From Carex sylvatica (taxonomy: Eukaryota > Streptophyta > Magnoliopsida > Poales > Cyperaceae), in NCBI GenBank assembly GCA_964058845.1, contig CAXKVR010000834.1:1-34769 (forward strand): 34,769 bases of DNA, in the 5' to 3' direction. The translations under genes and the position numbers were made by a program. How positions within the stretch are numbered: the stretch's first letter is position 1; each line of letters begins with the position of its first letter. Positions 20,266-31,781 of the stretch are shown one piece after another. The notes beneath the pieces were generated by a model that saw only the letters and a program-made list of their open reading frames with translations, did no database searches and had not been told where the DNA came from.

Positions 20266-23200
20266 TTATTGTTTAAGTTCTAGCATGTCTAATTTGAACC
20301 TTAATTCATTGTATTGTTGAGTATTCAAGGGTTTTGTAAATATATCGGCAATTTGATTTTTGGTATCGATATGTATGAGTTATATTTCACATTTTTCAAT
20401 GTGATCCCTTATAAAATGATGTCTTATTTCTATGTGCTTGGTTCTAGAATGGAGAACTGGATTTTTGGATATCATTATGGCACTAGTATTGTCACACATT
20501 ATTGGTACGTTGCGGAAGCGAATTTCATAATCATTTAGACTTTGGATCATCCAAAGAATTTATGTGCAACAACTACCGGTCGCAACATACTTGGATTCCA
20601 TTGTGGAAAGGGCAACCGAGGTTTGTTTGCGACTCGACCATGAGACAAGTAATCCACCAATGAATTGGCATGTTCCACTTGTACTTTTTCTATCCATTCG
20701 ATCTCCGGTAAAATTGGCATCAGCATATCATATCAAGTCTAAATCCGATTGTTTGTCATACTATAATTCTAAATTTAAACTACCCTTGACATATTTAAGT
20801 ATTATTTTAACGGCTTTCAAGTGCAATTCTTTAGAATTTGCTTGATACCTAGCACATAGACATACCGCAAACATTATATCGGATCTACTAGCGGTTAAAT
20901 AGAGTAGGCTACCTATCATAGCTCGGTATTGAGTGATGTCGACAGATGTGCCGTTTGGATCCGAGTCAAGATTTGCATTGGTTGCCATTGGTGTCTTGCT
21001 CGTATTGCTCTCGGTCATTCCAAACTTCTTGATCAATTTCTTCGCATATTTGGTTTGGCTCACAAATGTGCCTTTCAAGAGTTGCTTGATTTAAAGTCCC
21101 AAGAAGAAATTCAATTGACCCATCATGCTCATCTCAAATTCACTACTCATAAGAGAAGAAAATTCCTCGGTAAGTGCCGCATTAGGTGAACCAAAAATTA
21201 TGTCATCTACATTAATTTGCAACATCAAAAGTGATCCATCTCTTTTCTTAGTGAAAAGAGTTGTATCATTTTCTCATGTAACAAATTCATTTTCAATTAG
21301 AAATGAACTTAGTCTACCGTACCATGCCCTTGGGGCTTGTTTGAGTCCATAGAGAGCTTTGGTGAGTCTATAGACATGAGTAGAAAATGTGGAATCAACA
21401 AAGCCTTATGGTTGGTTTACATATACTTCCTCATCTATGAATCCATTCAAAAATACACTTTTAACATCAATTTGAAATAGTTTGAAATTTTTATTTGATG
21501 CATATGCTAAAAGCATTCGAATGGATTCTAGACGAGTTATGGGTGCAAAGGTTTCCTCAAAATCAATACATTTTTGTTGTTTGTACCCTTGAGCTACCAA
21601 TCTAGCTTTGTTTCTAATAACATTTTCATCTTCATCCTTTTTATTTCTAAAGACTCATTTAGTACCTATTATCATTCTTTCATTTGGTTTAGGTACAAGT
21701 TCTCAAACTTTGTTCCTTTCAAATTGGGCAAGTTCTTCTTGCATGGCACTAATCCAATTAGGATCTACATTTGCATCTTTAAAATTCTTAGGTTCAATAT
21801 GAGATACAAATGCACAATGTCTGATTATTTGATTTAATCCGGACCTAGTCTTAACCCTTTTTCTTGGATCCCCAATTATATTAGAGAGAGGATGAGAAGG
21901 TACTTTTCTTAGATCTTCGGGAATTTGATACTCAATTCGTGGAGGTTGTATCACTTCGGTTTGCATACCATTAACTATTGGATTCGTCTCTATATTGGTT
22001 GCATCTACCACTATTGGATCCAACTCAACATTTGTTGCATCCATGTCGGGTTGAGTTTGCTCAGATGGATTCTCAATTGTGTCGGTGCTTGCCTCGACTT
22101 CATCTTGGTCAAAAGTTGGAACTTCAATACCTACAATTTGAATATCTTGCTCGACCTTTTAATTAGCACATTCATCAAATTTAACATGCACGGATTCTAT
22201 AACAATCCGTTGTGATGCTATGTATATTCTATAGGCTTTACTTGATATAGAATAACCTACAAACACTCCCTCAATTGATTTAGAATCAAATTTTGTTACT
22301 TTAGGGGATTCATCAAGAATAAACCATTTAGACCCAAATACTTTAAAATGAGATATTTTTGGCTTATACCACTTCCATACCTCATAAGGTGTTTTATTCA
22401 AAATAGACTACGTAGCATGCCATATTAACGGCTTCGGCCCAAAGGTGTTTAGGTAAGGAATATTCATTACGCATGGTACGGGCAAGCTCAACTAAGGTTC
22501 AATTTTTTCTCTCAACTACCCTATTTTGTTGAGATGTGCGAGGAGCCGAATACTCATGTTTATATTCCCTTTTAGAGCATAGTTGATCAAATTTTGCATT
22601 TTCAAATTTCCCCCCATGATCACTTCTAATCCTAATGATTTTTGATCCCCTTTCATTTTCAACACGTTTGCAAAATTCGATGAAATTACTAATTGTTTCA
22701 TCCTTGTGTTGTAGGAACAAAACCCAAGTAAAGCGACTATAATGATCTACAATCACATATGCATATTTTATTTTGGTCAAAGTTGATACACTAATAGGTT
22801 CAAATAAGTCCATGTGTAGTAATTGTAGGGGTTCATTGGTTGAAACCATATCTTTGGATTTAAAACTACTGTTGGTTTGTTTACCTTGAACACATGCATC
22901 ACATAATCCTTCAAGTTCTAGTTTATGTGTTGGTAACCCACGAACTAGGTCTAATTTCACCAATTTTCTAGTGGTATCAATTGAAACATAACCTAGTCTA
23001 CGATGCCATAATCTAGATCCGATTGATGTGGCACTTAGGCAAGTCTCACCGGAATCAAAATGGATAAAGTACAAATAATAAACATTTTTCTTCCTTTTAT
23101 CCGAGTATATTAAAGTATCATCCGAAGACCTAACTATGTGACAAGTATCGATATCAAATTTTGCATAATAACCAGAGTCGCATAACTAACTAACGCTATG

Positions 23201-23827
23201 TAAGTTATAATTTAACCCATCAACAAGGTATACATTTAATATGGTCAAGTGTTGGTTACCAATTGAGCCTATTTTAATAATAGAGCTCTTCCTTTGATTA
23301 TTTTCAAAGGTAACCATACGCCCATCATATGGTTCTAAGAGTTTAAAAATAGATTTATCACCGGTCATATGGTGTGAGCATCCACTATCAATTATCCAAC
23401 CATTTTCCTTTTGAGTTGTAATCAAACACACCTACAAAGTATATATTAGTTATTGTTGAGATAATAACTAACATATACCTTGTTTTAATCTTCCCCTTTG
23501 TTTTTGGCAATTTGAATAAGTTAGGGGAGATTAAGTGTTAATTTAAGCTAATTTAGCTTTAGGAACCCACACAACATTTTGTTTGTTGTATGCATTTCTA
23601 AATCTACATTCTAAAGAGGTGTGACCAATTTTACAACAATAATTACACAATGTAATTGATGATTTTTGAGAAGTAGAACCTTGTTTGAAAGTGGAATGGT
23701 ATTGGTATTTCACTTCATGTAAATTATTATTGTGTGTACCAAATGATTTATTTGCAACTTTAGATGATCTTTTGTGATGTTGGGGAACATCTCTTGATAA
23801 ATCATTTCTTTGAGTTTGATTTTAGAA
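20266..23827 (-). pseudogene. gag-pol remnant of the copia element
   Basis: Read on the minus strand. The end of gag has a zinc knuckle C-NY-C-CKIG-H-TSLE-C at 23647-23606, then VWVPKAKLA and stops. Protease: DSGCSHHMTG near 23390. Pre-integrase LWHRRLGYVS near 23010. Integrase 22870-22500, with HMDLF, FVIVD-like YVIVDHYSRF, RSDHGGKF (Gly-Gly where Gly-Gly-Glu is usual) and a TSQQNRVVERKN end. [22 protein letters not shown] near 21590, [15 protein letters not shown] near 21430, and INVDD near 21215 where YVDD is usual. RNase H: YADANF near 20720 and STMESKYVATGS near 20600; it ends FTKPLNTQQYNELRF and a TAA at 20268-20266. Several in-frame stops sit where a Gln or Arg is expected, for instance TAG after NLHSVS at 23186, TAA after GSCCT near 20560, and one after VVERKN at 22499. 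It cannot make an active polyprotein. Confidence 0.88.
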
Positions 23828-23829
23828 AT

Positions 23830-24210
23830 TATTTTTATTTTTATTTTGTATTGAAATATTATAAATGTTGAATATATTTCTTTGAAAATAGATTGAATAC
23901 AATACAATTTGATTTATTAGAAAGACTGTAGCAAATAACCCGATCAATATTTTTCAGGCCGGATTTTTCGTAGCTGTAAGAAAAATTAATATATTTCATT
24001 ATGTGTTATTGTAAAAAAATAAAAATGCATAGATTTTGAGTTATTGATCCCGGTTCAAAAGTCACTTCTAGGTAATATAGAAATTATTGTGATCCTTCTA
24101 GTACATTTAATTTATAAAAAGTTGTATCTATTTAAAAAAAAAATAAAAACTTTTAGTTATTTAATGAATAACATTAAGTTATTTAATGATTGTTATTCAA
24201 AAAGAATTTT
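23830..24210. repeat. Dispersed repeat, copy 1 of 2
   Basis: From about ATTTTGTATTGAAATATTA through ATATATTTCTTTGAAAATAG, TTATTAGAAAGACTG, GTGTTATTG, TTGATCCCGGTT, AAAAGTCACTTCTAGGTAAT and ATTTAATGATTGTTATT, it matches 34265-34630 in the same orientation with many substitutions. It begins where the truncated retroelement stops. No coding potential and no terminal repeats are seen. Confidence 0.8.
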
Positions 24211-24218
24211 CAAAAATT

Positions 24219-24990
24219 TTGATGTCAAGATTGTATGTCGGTCATTTTCATGATTTTTGAAGATGTTTTGCTATGTTAACCAGCGGTACAAAGTTGGGCT
24301 CAGAAGCACTCCTGCAGCCGTTGGGGCAATATTTGAGAGATGATATTTCGCGATCTGTTTTGAGATTTTATACAAAAATTCACAGTCTTGTTCTACAATG
24401 TCAACACTGTATGTTGCTATGTTAACCAGAGATGCAAAGTTGGGCTCAGAAGCACTCCTTTAGCAGTTGGAGCAATATTTGAGAGATGATATCTCGCGAT
24501 CTGTTTTGAGATTTTATATGAAACTTCACAGTCTTGTTCTACGATGTCAAGACTGCATGTCGAACAATTTTTATGATTTTTTAAGATGTTTTGCTATGTT
24601 AACCAGAGGTGCAAAGTTGGGCTCAGAAACACTCATTCAGCAGTTGGGTTAATTTTTGAGAGATGATATCTCGCGATCTGTTTCGAGATTTTGTATGAAA
24701 CTTTACAGTATTGTTCTATAATATCAAAATTGCATGTCGGTCAATTTTCATGATTTTTGAAGATATTTTGCTATGTTAACCAGAGGTGCAAAGTTGGGCT
24801 CAGAAGCATTCCTTCAGCCGTTGGAACAATTTTTAAGAGATGATATCTCGCGATCTGTTTCGAGATTTTATATGAAACTTCACATTCTTGTTTTACTATG
24901 TCAAGACTGCATGTCGGTCAATTTTCGTGATTTTTAAAGATATTTTGCTATGTTAACCAGAGGTGCAAAGTTGAACTCAGATGCACTCTA
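24219..24990. repeat. 177-bp tandem repeat array, about 4.3 units
   Basis: CTATGTTAACCAG recurs at 24271, 24417, 24594, 24771 and 24948: periods 146, 177, 177 and 177. Each unit includes GCAAAGTTGGGCTCAGAAGC, CTCC, TTGAGAGATGATATCTCGCG, ATCTGTTTTGAGATTTTATA and CTTGTTCTAC. The first unit has a roughly 31-base deletion before its second marker. Units differ by a few percent to about 10 percent. The period is close to nucleosome length, as for many plant satellites. Confidence 0.88.
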
Positions 24991-25600
24991 ACTTAATAAT
25001 TCATACAAATAAAATTCATACAAACCTGCAACTTAACCAATTCAAATTAAACTAAATTCAAACAAACTGAGCAACATAATCTTTTAAAAAAAAATTCATA
25101 AAATTCTCGGACCGCGAATTTTTTTCACGAACCGGAATAAAAAATCCAGGGCCGCAGATTTTTTTTCGCTGATTGGATATTTTTAACATTTTTCTCAAAC
25201 CTTAGTTATTTTTAATAAATTATTTTTAAATTTGAGTGTTTTTAAAAAACTCGGCCATGTAGGCATGTAGCCATCAATTCTTTAATTTGTGTTTTTTTTT
25301 CGTCTACATTACTTGAACAATAAGATGGAAACAAATCTGCTGTCACATGATCCTGATTTTTCCAATCCATCTATTTATTTGTTTTGAAATTTTTGCATAG
25401 AAAACAATATATTTTTATATTTGTGCATTTAAAAAAAATAGAGGAATGAATTTAGAAATGCAGGATCTCCAAGAATCGCAGCAGATTATCAAAGAATCAT
25501 AGCAGATTTATTTCCCAATAAAATAGTGAGATTTAAATATCACCATAATTCGTACTGTTTTGGCTTCTGTTTTACCAAATGCACCAGCATACAACAGTAC
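24991..25600. other. AT-rich intergenic region
   Basis: No gene seen. Near 25110-25160 there is a small duplicated CCGCGAATTTTTTTC / CCGCAGATTTTTTTTC motif. Confidence 0.45.
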
Positions 25601-26090
25601 TAGGGGTGTAAACGAGTTGGCTCAAGCTGAGCTGGGCTTTAGCTCTGCTCGTTTATTTTGATCCACATGAGCTGGACTTAGATTACCCGAGCTAAAAACT
25701 TCTGGCTCGCTCGTGACAAGCCAGCCCGATCTAGCTTGCGAGCTGACGAGTTGGCTCGCTGGACTTTATTAGACTGATATTATACAAATTCAAAAATAAA
25801 AAAATAAAAAAACCCATTTAAAAAATTTAAGAAATCGTCCGACAGGCACATCTTCAAGCAACTGAAACCCATATCCTTTCTTCTCAGACCAAATATACAT
25901 CAATTTTGCATAATTGCGCCTTTGAAAATGAGACTAGACTTAAAATTATACGGAGCTAAATTATAAATCCACTATAACTTAACGAGCCGAACTGACCCCT
26001 GAATCAGTTTATTTATTTTGATCTGAACCTAGACTAATCTAACTCGTTAACAACTCAGTTCACTACCGAGCAAGCTAGAGGCGAACTACG
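25601..26090. repeat. Dispersed GAGCTGG/GAGCCGA repeat, hAT-like start
   Basis: Begins TAGGGGTGTAAACGAG, then many GCTCG/GAGCT-type words (CTGAGCTGGGCTTTAGCTC, GGCTCGCTCGTGAC). The inverse of the segment near 25981-25998 reads AGGGGTCAGTTCGGCTCGTT. This style of sequence is a common dispersed repeat in plant genomes, and the TAGGGGTG start resembles hAT ends. The right end is uncertain. Confidence 0.4.
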
Positions 26091-26179
26091 CGGCTTTTTT
26101 TGACAGCGCACTGGCTACTGTCGGAAAAGCTCCTATTTTCTTTTTTCATTTTCATGAAATTGCAAACTCAATAACATGC

Positions 26180-26428
26180 TCAAATCTGGACCAGTGGTGC
26201 ATCAAATTCTGACAAAATCTCATCCAATGATCCAAAATCATATTTCTTAACGACATAGTAAGAAAAAGTGGTCAACTGTTTCAAACTTCCAATACTGTCA
26301 CAGAAGTGCCACTGAATGTTTCTATTCCAATTCCATTTTTCCAAGTTAGCTTTTGTTAAAATTTTATTTGAGAGTAAAAGCCTTATAAAGATTTTTATTT
26401 TATAAGTTACTTTGATTTTCCACCACAT
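26180..26428 (-). pseudogene. LINE-type zf-RVT fragment
   Basis: The minus-strand frame reads WKIKVTYKIKIFIRLLLSNK then ILTKANLEKWNWNRNIQW-HFCDSIGSLKQLTTF. The pattern K-I-K-I-F, L-L-x-x-K-I-L-T-K-x-N-L, W-N and C-x-x-C-like F-C-D, with E-x-L-x-H-L expected next, is that of the zinc-binding domain that follows reverse transcriptase in plant LINEs. Only this domain is recognisable, one cysteine is missing and no RT lies next to it, so it is a relic. Confidence 0.5.
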
Positions 26429-27640
26429 ACGGATATGTTTTATGTTTAACCCCCAAAGTCTAAAAAAATTGAAAAGGAATTATGTTGTAAAAATCCATCT
26501 ACTTATCCCATTTCCATTGCAACTGATCCTCTTCATTTTTAAGTTTAAAATTGTGTATAATACAAAACAATTCTCTCTCTATTCCTGTAATAGAATGCCA
26601 TTTAGAACCCTGGTAAACTGAATCCCCTCCCCTCCTGACAGAATAACAGCTTCATCTACGGGTTTTTTCTCAAAAAAGAAAAGAAAAAAAAGACAGAATA
26701 ACTTCCAGTAATGAAATATTCTGGTTAGCACATAAGGAGAAAAGTTGAGGATATAATGTTCATAAAGAAAACTGATTTATCCATCTAGTAATTAAATATT
26801 CCGAGAACTAGTATTTCATGATTTCATCCATTTTTTTACTGTTTATGTAAGACTAGTTGTACCAAACTGGTCCAATTCCATTACCTCTCTTTATAGAAAG
26901 GTTAAATTTTTCAAAAATTGGTGCTATTTAATTGAGGTGAAGTCAACCACACTCGCTCTACATTTTTTTTTTTATTTCATGCACACTTTTTATCATTTTG
27001 TTTTGCTGCCTTAGCCGATTTTTTTACTATTATTATCCAACATTAAATAAAAAATAACACAAATGTCTACGGTTTTTGGAAACTTTTAAAAATAACCAAA
27101 CCGTCTGGATTCCTAATGGTCCAGAAAAAAAAAAAAAAAGTAAACCGTCAAGATTCCTGACGGTTTGGGTTTTATTTTCTTTTTAAATTGAGATATGATG
27201 TTTACTTCCTCTCGTTCACGAGTACCGTGAAAATTGTCTATTGATCAAATACAATTTAAATTATTCATGCAACAAAATCTTTGATAAGCACAAGTTCCAT
27301 GAAATTTTTTTATCTATCAAGTACAAGTTTCTTTCTTATCTTATGGCAAAAGAAAAAATTATGTTTATTTTCAAATTTGTGTATTTTTATTATAAATATA
27401 ACATTTATTTACTATTGAAATCAATTTTATAACTTGCTGTTATTTTTTCAGAAATTTCAATTGTAGTTTTGAGATCTAAACGATATTTTTTTTTGTAATT
27501 TTGAGTGCACGAGACATTTTATAAAGTAAATCTTAGTTTAACTTCTAAGATTGTTTTCTCCAGTTGATTTCCTTCGAATAAGAAACTTATAACATTGGAG
27601 AAACAACTTGTGACAAAGTAAATAGACTGAAAGGGAAAAC
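26429..27640. other. AT-rich intergenic region
   Basis: No gene supported. A local inverted/direct motif, AACCGTCTGGATTCCTAATGG and AACCGTCAAGATTCCTGACGG, lies near 27097 and 27144. The open frame at 27241-27432 is low-complexity. Confidence 0.45.
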
Positions 27641-27750
27641 AAAAAAGATAACACGCTTAGAAGCAGAGGATCATGGGACGCTTAGAAACAGAGGCCATTT
27701 TGTGTTATCCGGGAGCATCCCATGATCCTCTGCCTCTAAGCGTGTTATCT
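27618..27750. repeat. Near-perfect 33-bp hairpin plus direct-repeat unit
   Basis: AGATAACACGCTTAGAAGCA and the rest of a 33-base arm (27646-27678) are the inverse of 27718-27750 with a single mismatch and a 39-base loop. The left arm with its flank TAAATAGACTGAAAGGGAAA (27618) recurs as a direct repeat at about 28422-28481. The loop repeats CGCTTAGAAACAGAGG from the arm. Confidence 0.8.
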
Positions 27751-28421
27751 AGCATCCATTTTTAACTCATATCCTCTGTCAGCATCTTTCTTCGTCTCTC
27801 TCTTCTCTCTGTCAGAAACAACTTGTGATAGGTTTGGTCTCCTGGTATGCATCTGGAAACATGTCTGCGGCAGTTTCACAAGAAGATTCTTTAATGTACA
27901 GATGATATATCAACCGACTACATAAATCAAAGTGAAAGGGACAAAAATGGAAAACCAAATATATTTACAAAAACCTGAAATTATTCTTACATAACGTTAG
28001 CTTGAATTTGGCTACGTTCCTGAAATTATCAACATTTTATTTGTTGGGTTTGAGAACAGAGAAGCCAAGAGACGAAGAAAAAGATAAAAGCGAATTAAGA
28101 CGTGCAATTATTGCATTTGCATTAGACTGTTATATAAATATTATGTGTTATTTTCTTATAATTTAAATGAACCAATTTGTGACGATATATACTTTGGTGC
28201 TTCCAGAGAACGTTATCGAAAGTTTATTTAGTGTATGAATGAGATATATATGGTGGCATGACCTCGCAGAGGCATGAAAATATTACATTTTCTTATAAAA
28301 AATAAAAAACCTGAGAGCATCTCAATTTCACTTGCAAAAGAAATTGCAATGTTGACGTCACAGTTTTAGTTGCGTAAATATTTTTACAGTCTTTTTTGTA
28401 TTTGAAAATTGTAGCTGGTCG
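27751..28421. other. Intergenic region
   Basis: No gene or clear repeat seen. Confidence 0.4.
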
Positions 28422-28481
28422 TAAATAGACTGAAAGGGAAAAACAACAAGGTAACACGCTTAGAAGCAGAGAATCATGGGA
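28422..28481. repeat. Second copy of the 60-bp unit
   Basis: TAAATAGACTGAAAGGGAAA followed by AACAAGGTAACACGCTTAGA and AGCAGAGAATCATGGGA. It matches 27618-27678 at about nine positions in ten but lacks the inverted partner arm. Confidence 0.75.
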
Positions 28482-28739
28482 TGTTACACAGTTTAGGATA
28501 TTTTCACAGTGAGCCGGCACTAGTGCATCCAAGAATATAGCAACTAAAATCAACTCAATCAACGGTACTTATATAGGCTACACATATTACACAAATGAAG
28601 TGTTCACAACGAACTGAAATACAACAGTGACTGGACAAACCACGTGTGAACCAGGTGGGCCCGCAGGAATTGTTGATTTGTAGTTTCCTTCTAATTCTTG
28701 AATTTTTTTTTTTTTTTTAAAATCGGGCAGTGGCTAAAG

Positions 28740-29190
28740 GTAGAGGTGTTAATGGCACTATTTTATTCGTTTTATTTGATTCGTATTATATTTAAAAATA
28801 TGAATAAGAGTAAATTTTTTTTGATAATTTATTAGGTACGAATAAAAGTAACGATTTTTTTTCGTTATCTTAACTGCTTTTATATAAAATAATTTTTGAA
28901 AATAAAATTATATATATAGATATATATTTGTTTGAAAATAATACGTAATACAATAAAGTTGTATTTTATTAAATTTTCATAATACAAATTAGTGTATTCA
29001 TTATTTATTTTTCTTGTTTTAAAAAATATTTTATTGAAAATGCAAATCAAAACGTCAATGGTACCTTTTTATCCGTTTGCGTGACTCATACCGTATTTGA
29101 AAAGACGAATAAGGATATAGATTTATTTTCATTATCATAATAGGTACGGATATGAAAATACCTCCACCCAATCCGTATTGTACCTAGGAG
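28740..29190. repeat. Dispersed AT-rich repeat with GGTACGAAT motifs
   Basis: Starts AGAGGTGTTAATGGCACT and ends GATATGAAAATACCTCCACC followed by CAATCCGTATTGTACC. Inside, TATTTAAAAATATGAATAAG and TATTTGAAAAGACGAATAAG are related copies. It resembles a common plant dispersed sequence, but no termini or target duplication could be set. Confidence 0.3.
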
Positions 29191-29783
29191 CGGAATTCGA
29201 CTTTAAGTATAGAGGAAGCTAGCCAACTAAACATCGTATATTTTAAAAAAAAATTTAATAAAAATAAAATCTATATAACACAAAATAATATGATTCTTTA
29301 ATATTTGATTTCAATCAAATACAATAAATAATTAACACCAATAACATAACATGTCTATCAAATTATTATAGACATAATTTATTTTTTTATGCAAAAGTTA
29401 AATATCTAAATGACATCGCGAATTGAAAAATATCATATTAACAATTTAATATAAAAGTAAAACTCTAATATTAACCTTTATCAAAAGTTACAATGAATAA
29501 CAATTTAACAATTTGTAAATAATCAATAAAACAAAGCTGAATTTTAAGAAATAAAATATATCACGTGGTTGGCTTGACACAAATTTTATTCAACTTTTTA
29601 TTTTGCGTTTTTCTCTCTTTAGACAAAAATTTTCTTGTTTTTCAATCATATTTCTTTATTTTCTGATAACTTTTTCTTTTGGGTAACCGTCCATTTAAAA
29701 AAATAATCCAATAACTTCCTCTCTTTTTCTTGATAAACGTGTTTCCCAATTAGCCTTCCTATCTTTTTTCCTATTATACTATT
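29191..29783. other. AT-rich intergenic region
   Basis: No gene seen. Confidence 0.4.
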
Positions 29784-31777
29784 GTACATGTTCGGTGCAT
29801 AAATTTAGTCCTCCTTAACGCTCCTTAAAGCTTAATCTTTCCGAACAAAGTTGCCTTAGTTGAGATTATTTACTTAACTAAGGAAGCATTTTCTTCTCCT
29901 TAATAATTTGGTCTCCTTTGACGCCTCCTTAGAACCAAATTCTGAAATTTCGGACAAATTTGCCCTCAAAAGCTGAGGCCTTAAGGAGCCCTCATTCTTT
30001 TTCATTTTATAGTCTTTCTTCTCACCTGTGCGAAACGGTTCCCTAGACGCGGGAAAGAAAAGAGGTGCTTCTCTCCGATGAAGATTGACGGTGATTGAGA
30101 GACCGACACTTCGATCCGGCAGCTCTGTCGCGCTCACAGTGAAATGCTCTCTCTATTGACACTCTAATTGTCGTCTAAGCCCTCTTCTCAGTCTTCTAAG
30201 CCCTCTTCTCTCCAGACGTCAGTTTAAGGCACAATCAGGTAAATGCACCCTTCTCCTTTCGTACCTTACTTTGATTGATTGAGTGAATAATTGTTGACTT
30301 GCGATTTTTGCTCTTAAGTTACTGATTTTGTTATTGATTGGAATGAGAAAGTTTGATAATGATTTGTTTAGTATACTTAATTCATGATACCAATAAACAA
30401 TTGTACTGTGTTGGATCTATTTTGGGCATCTTGCATTCTTGTGTTCATATTTCTTACATAGAAGTTTTTAATCTTTTTTTTTTTGAGAAAAAATATGAGT
30501 CAAGCCCACATTTACATTTAATTCCATTGAATGGTAAAAGATTACAAGAGTTTTGTAAAAATATGATGAAAATGTAAATGCTCAAACAACTGAGTTTTGA
30601 AAAGTAGATGATTAAATCCTAGAAAGCAGTAAATCAGAAAAGTAAAAAAAAAAAAAATAGAAAACAGCATGCCAGTAGCATTGAGCCGAGAGTCATAGTT
30701 TTGCAAAAAGGCCCCTGGATTTATTTTCCTCCAAACTACTACTCACCCTATCAGTACCAGTTCGGTACCGAGTTGGTTGTGCCAGTATAGCAGCAGTTGC
30801 TGATTCCACTGTCCATGTTGCACCTTTTGCTTTGTCAGTGTTACCCCTAGCGTACAGTAGCATAAAGAAGCTTTGATTCTTTGGTACATAACTGAGAGGT
30901 TTGAGTTTGATTTCAACTAAAATTGTTCTTCATTTTAATTCAGAAATATATGTAAGGCGCCCTTTATTTTTATACTTGTTTAGGTTCAAATCAACTCTCA
31001 TCCTATCAAATTGATATTCCAGTAACATGCAAAATTATACTTTTTAGTGCTGATTAAGTTGATAGTGTGATTTCTCATAAGAAACATGTGTTGCAATCTA
31101 TACTTTTAAGCAAAATTTTACTTTTGTTTTAATCTATTTTCACTTGAAAGTGTAATCAGATGACTGGTATATATGGTACCCATCTTGTAAGATTGAAAGT
31201 AGGTTGGTACCGGCTTGGTACCAATTTACTGTACTTGTTATAGCATCAAGCAATTTAGATGCATTTCAGTTGAAATATGTTATTGCTCTTAGATGATGTT
31301 TCATAGTTTTTGTTTTTGTTTTTGTTATAGTATCAAGTAATATATAGATAAGTATTCAAATCTGAACTGATACACTATTTTACTATACACAAGTGATTTC
31401 AGTTTTTTTTTTCAGAAATATGTTGATATAATTAGTTGAAATTAATTACTTTGATTTAATTGTAATTTCAGATTTTTATGCTAAATGGCATTAGCTATGA
31501 TATTATTTAGCATATGTAATTAATGTTTAATTAATATGTTTGTCTTTTATAAATTTTTGTTAATTTTAGTTAATTACTCTTCTCATAATAAGAATCATAT
31601 TCAAATATGTTCATGCAATAATAACGCTTGTCTTATAAAAATGAAACTGTAAAGGACAATTTGGTCTTTTCAGACTAATTCACAATATTAATCTCTAGAA
31701 AGTGGCTGAACACATACTCCTTAACAAAGATTAATTTTTTAATCTATCATTTTAAGGAGGGGGTGCCGAACATGCCC
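29784..31777. mobile_element. Harbinger-like non-autonomous element, about 2 kb
   Basis: The left end GTACATGTTCGGTGC and the inverse of the right end GGGCATGTTCGGCAC agree over the outer 12 bases except two. Both ends continue into CCTCCTTAA blocks and AGATTAA/TTAATCT words. The flanks share ATT (29781-29783 and 31778-31780), possibly ATTG. This looks like a PIF/Harbinger-type element, though the usual duplication is TWA. A GC-richer block at about 29990-30240 ends CACAATCAG|GTAAATG, a good splice donor, and contains a duplicated TCTTCTAAGCCCTCTTCTC. It looks like a 5' UTR exon of a transposase gene or a captured host exon. No transposase ORF remains. Confidence 0.55.
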
Positions 31778-31781
31778 ATTG

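Larger units (their letters stand above)
16017..23830 (-). mobile_element. Decayed, 5'-truncated Sirevirus-like Ty1/copia retrotransposon
   Basis: In minus-strand order the parts are: the end of gag with a zinc knuckle, protease, integrase, reverse transcriptase and RNase H (23827 to 20266), an AACGTT-rich spacer (20200-19640), a pyrimidine-rich leader, an extra ORF in the env position with a C-terminal coiled coil (19271-17982), a polypurine tract (17229-17218) and one LTR (17216-16017). Order protease-integrase-RT-RNase H makes it copia; the WVP-K motif after the knuckle and an extra ORF after pol point to the Sirevirus (SIRE/Maximus) lineage. The 5' LTR, primer-binding site and most of gag are absent. 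At about 23827 the gag-like sequence gives way to a repeat that recurs at 34265. Stops and frameshifts are scattered through every ORF, so it is dead and old. Confidence 0.85.

Noticed and set aside
24219..24990. CRISPR-like direct repeats.
   Set aside because: The units are contiguous 177-bp tandem copies without unique spacers, in a plant genome.
23830..25600. Search for a 5' LTR and a tRNA-Met primer-binding site of the copia element.
   Set aside because: No segment matches the 3' LTR at 16017-17216 and no TGGTATCAGAGC-type site was seen on the minus strand.
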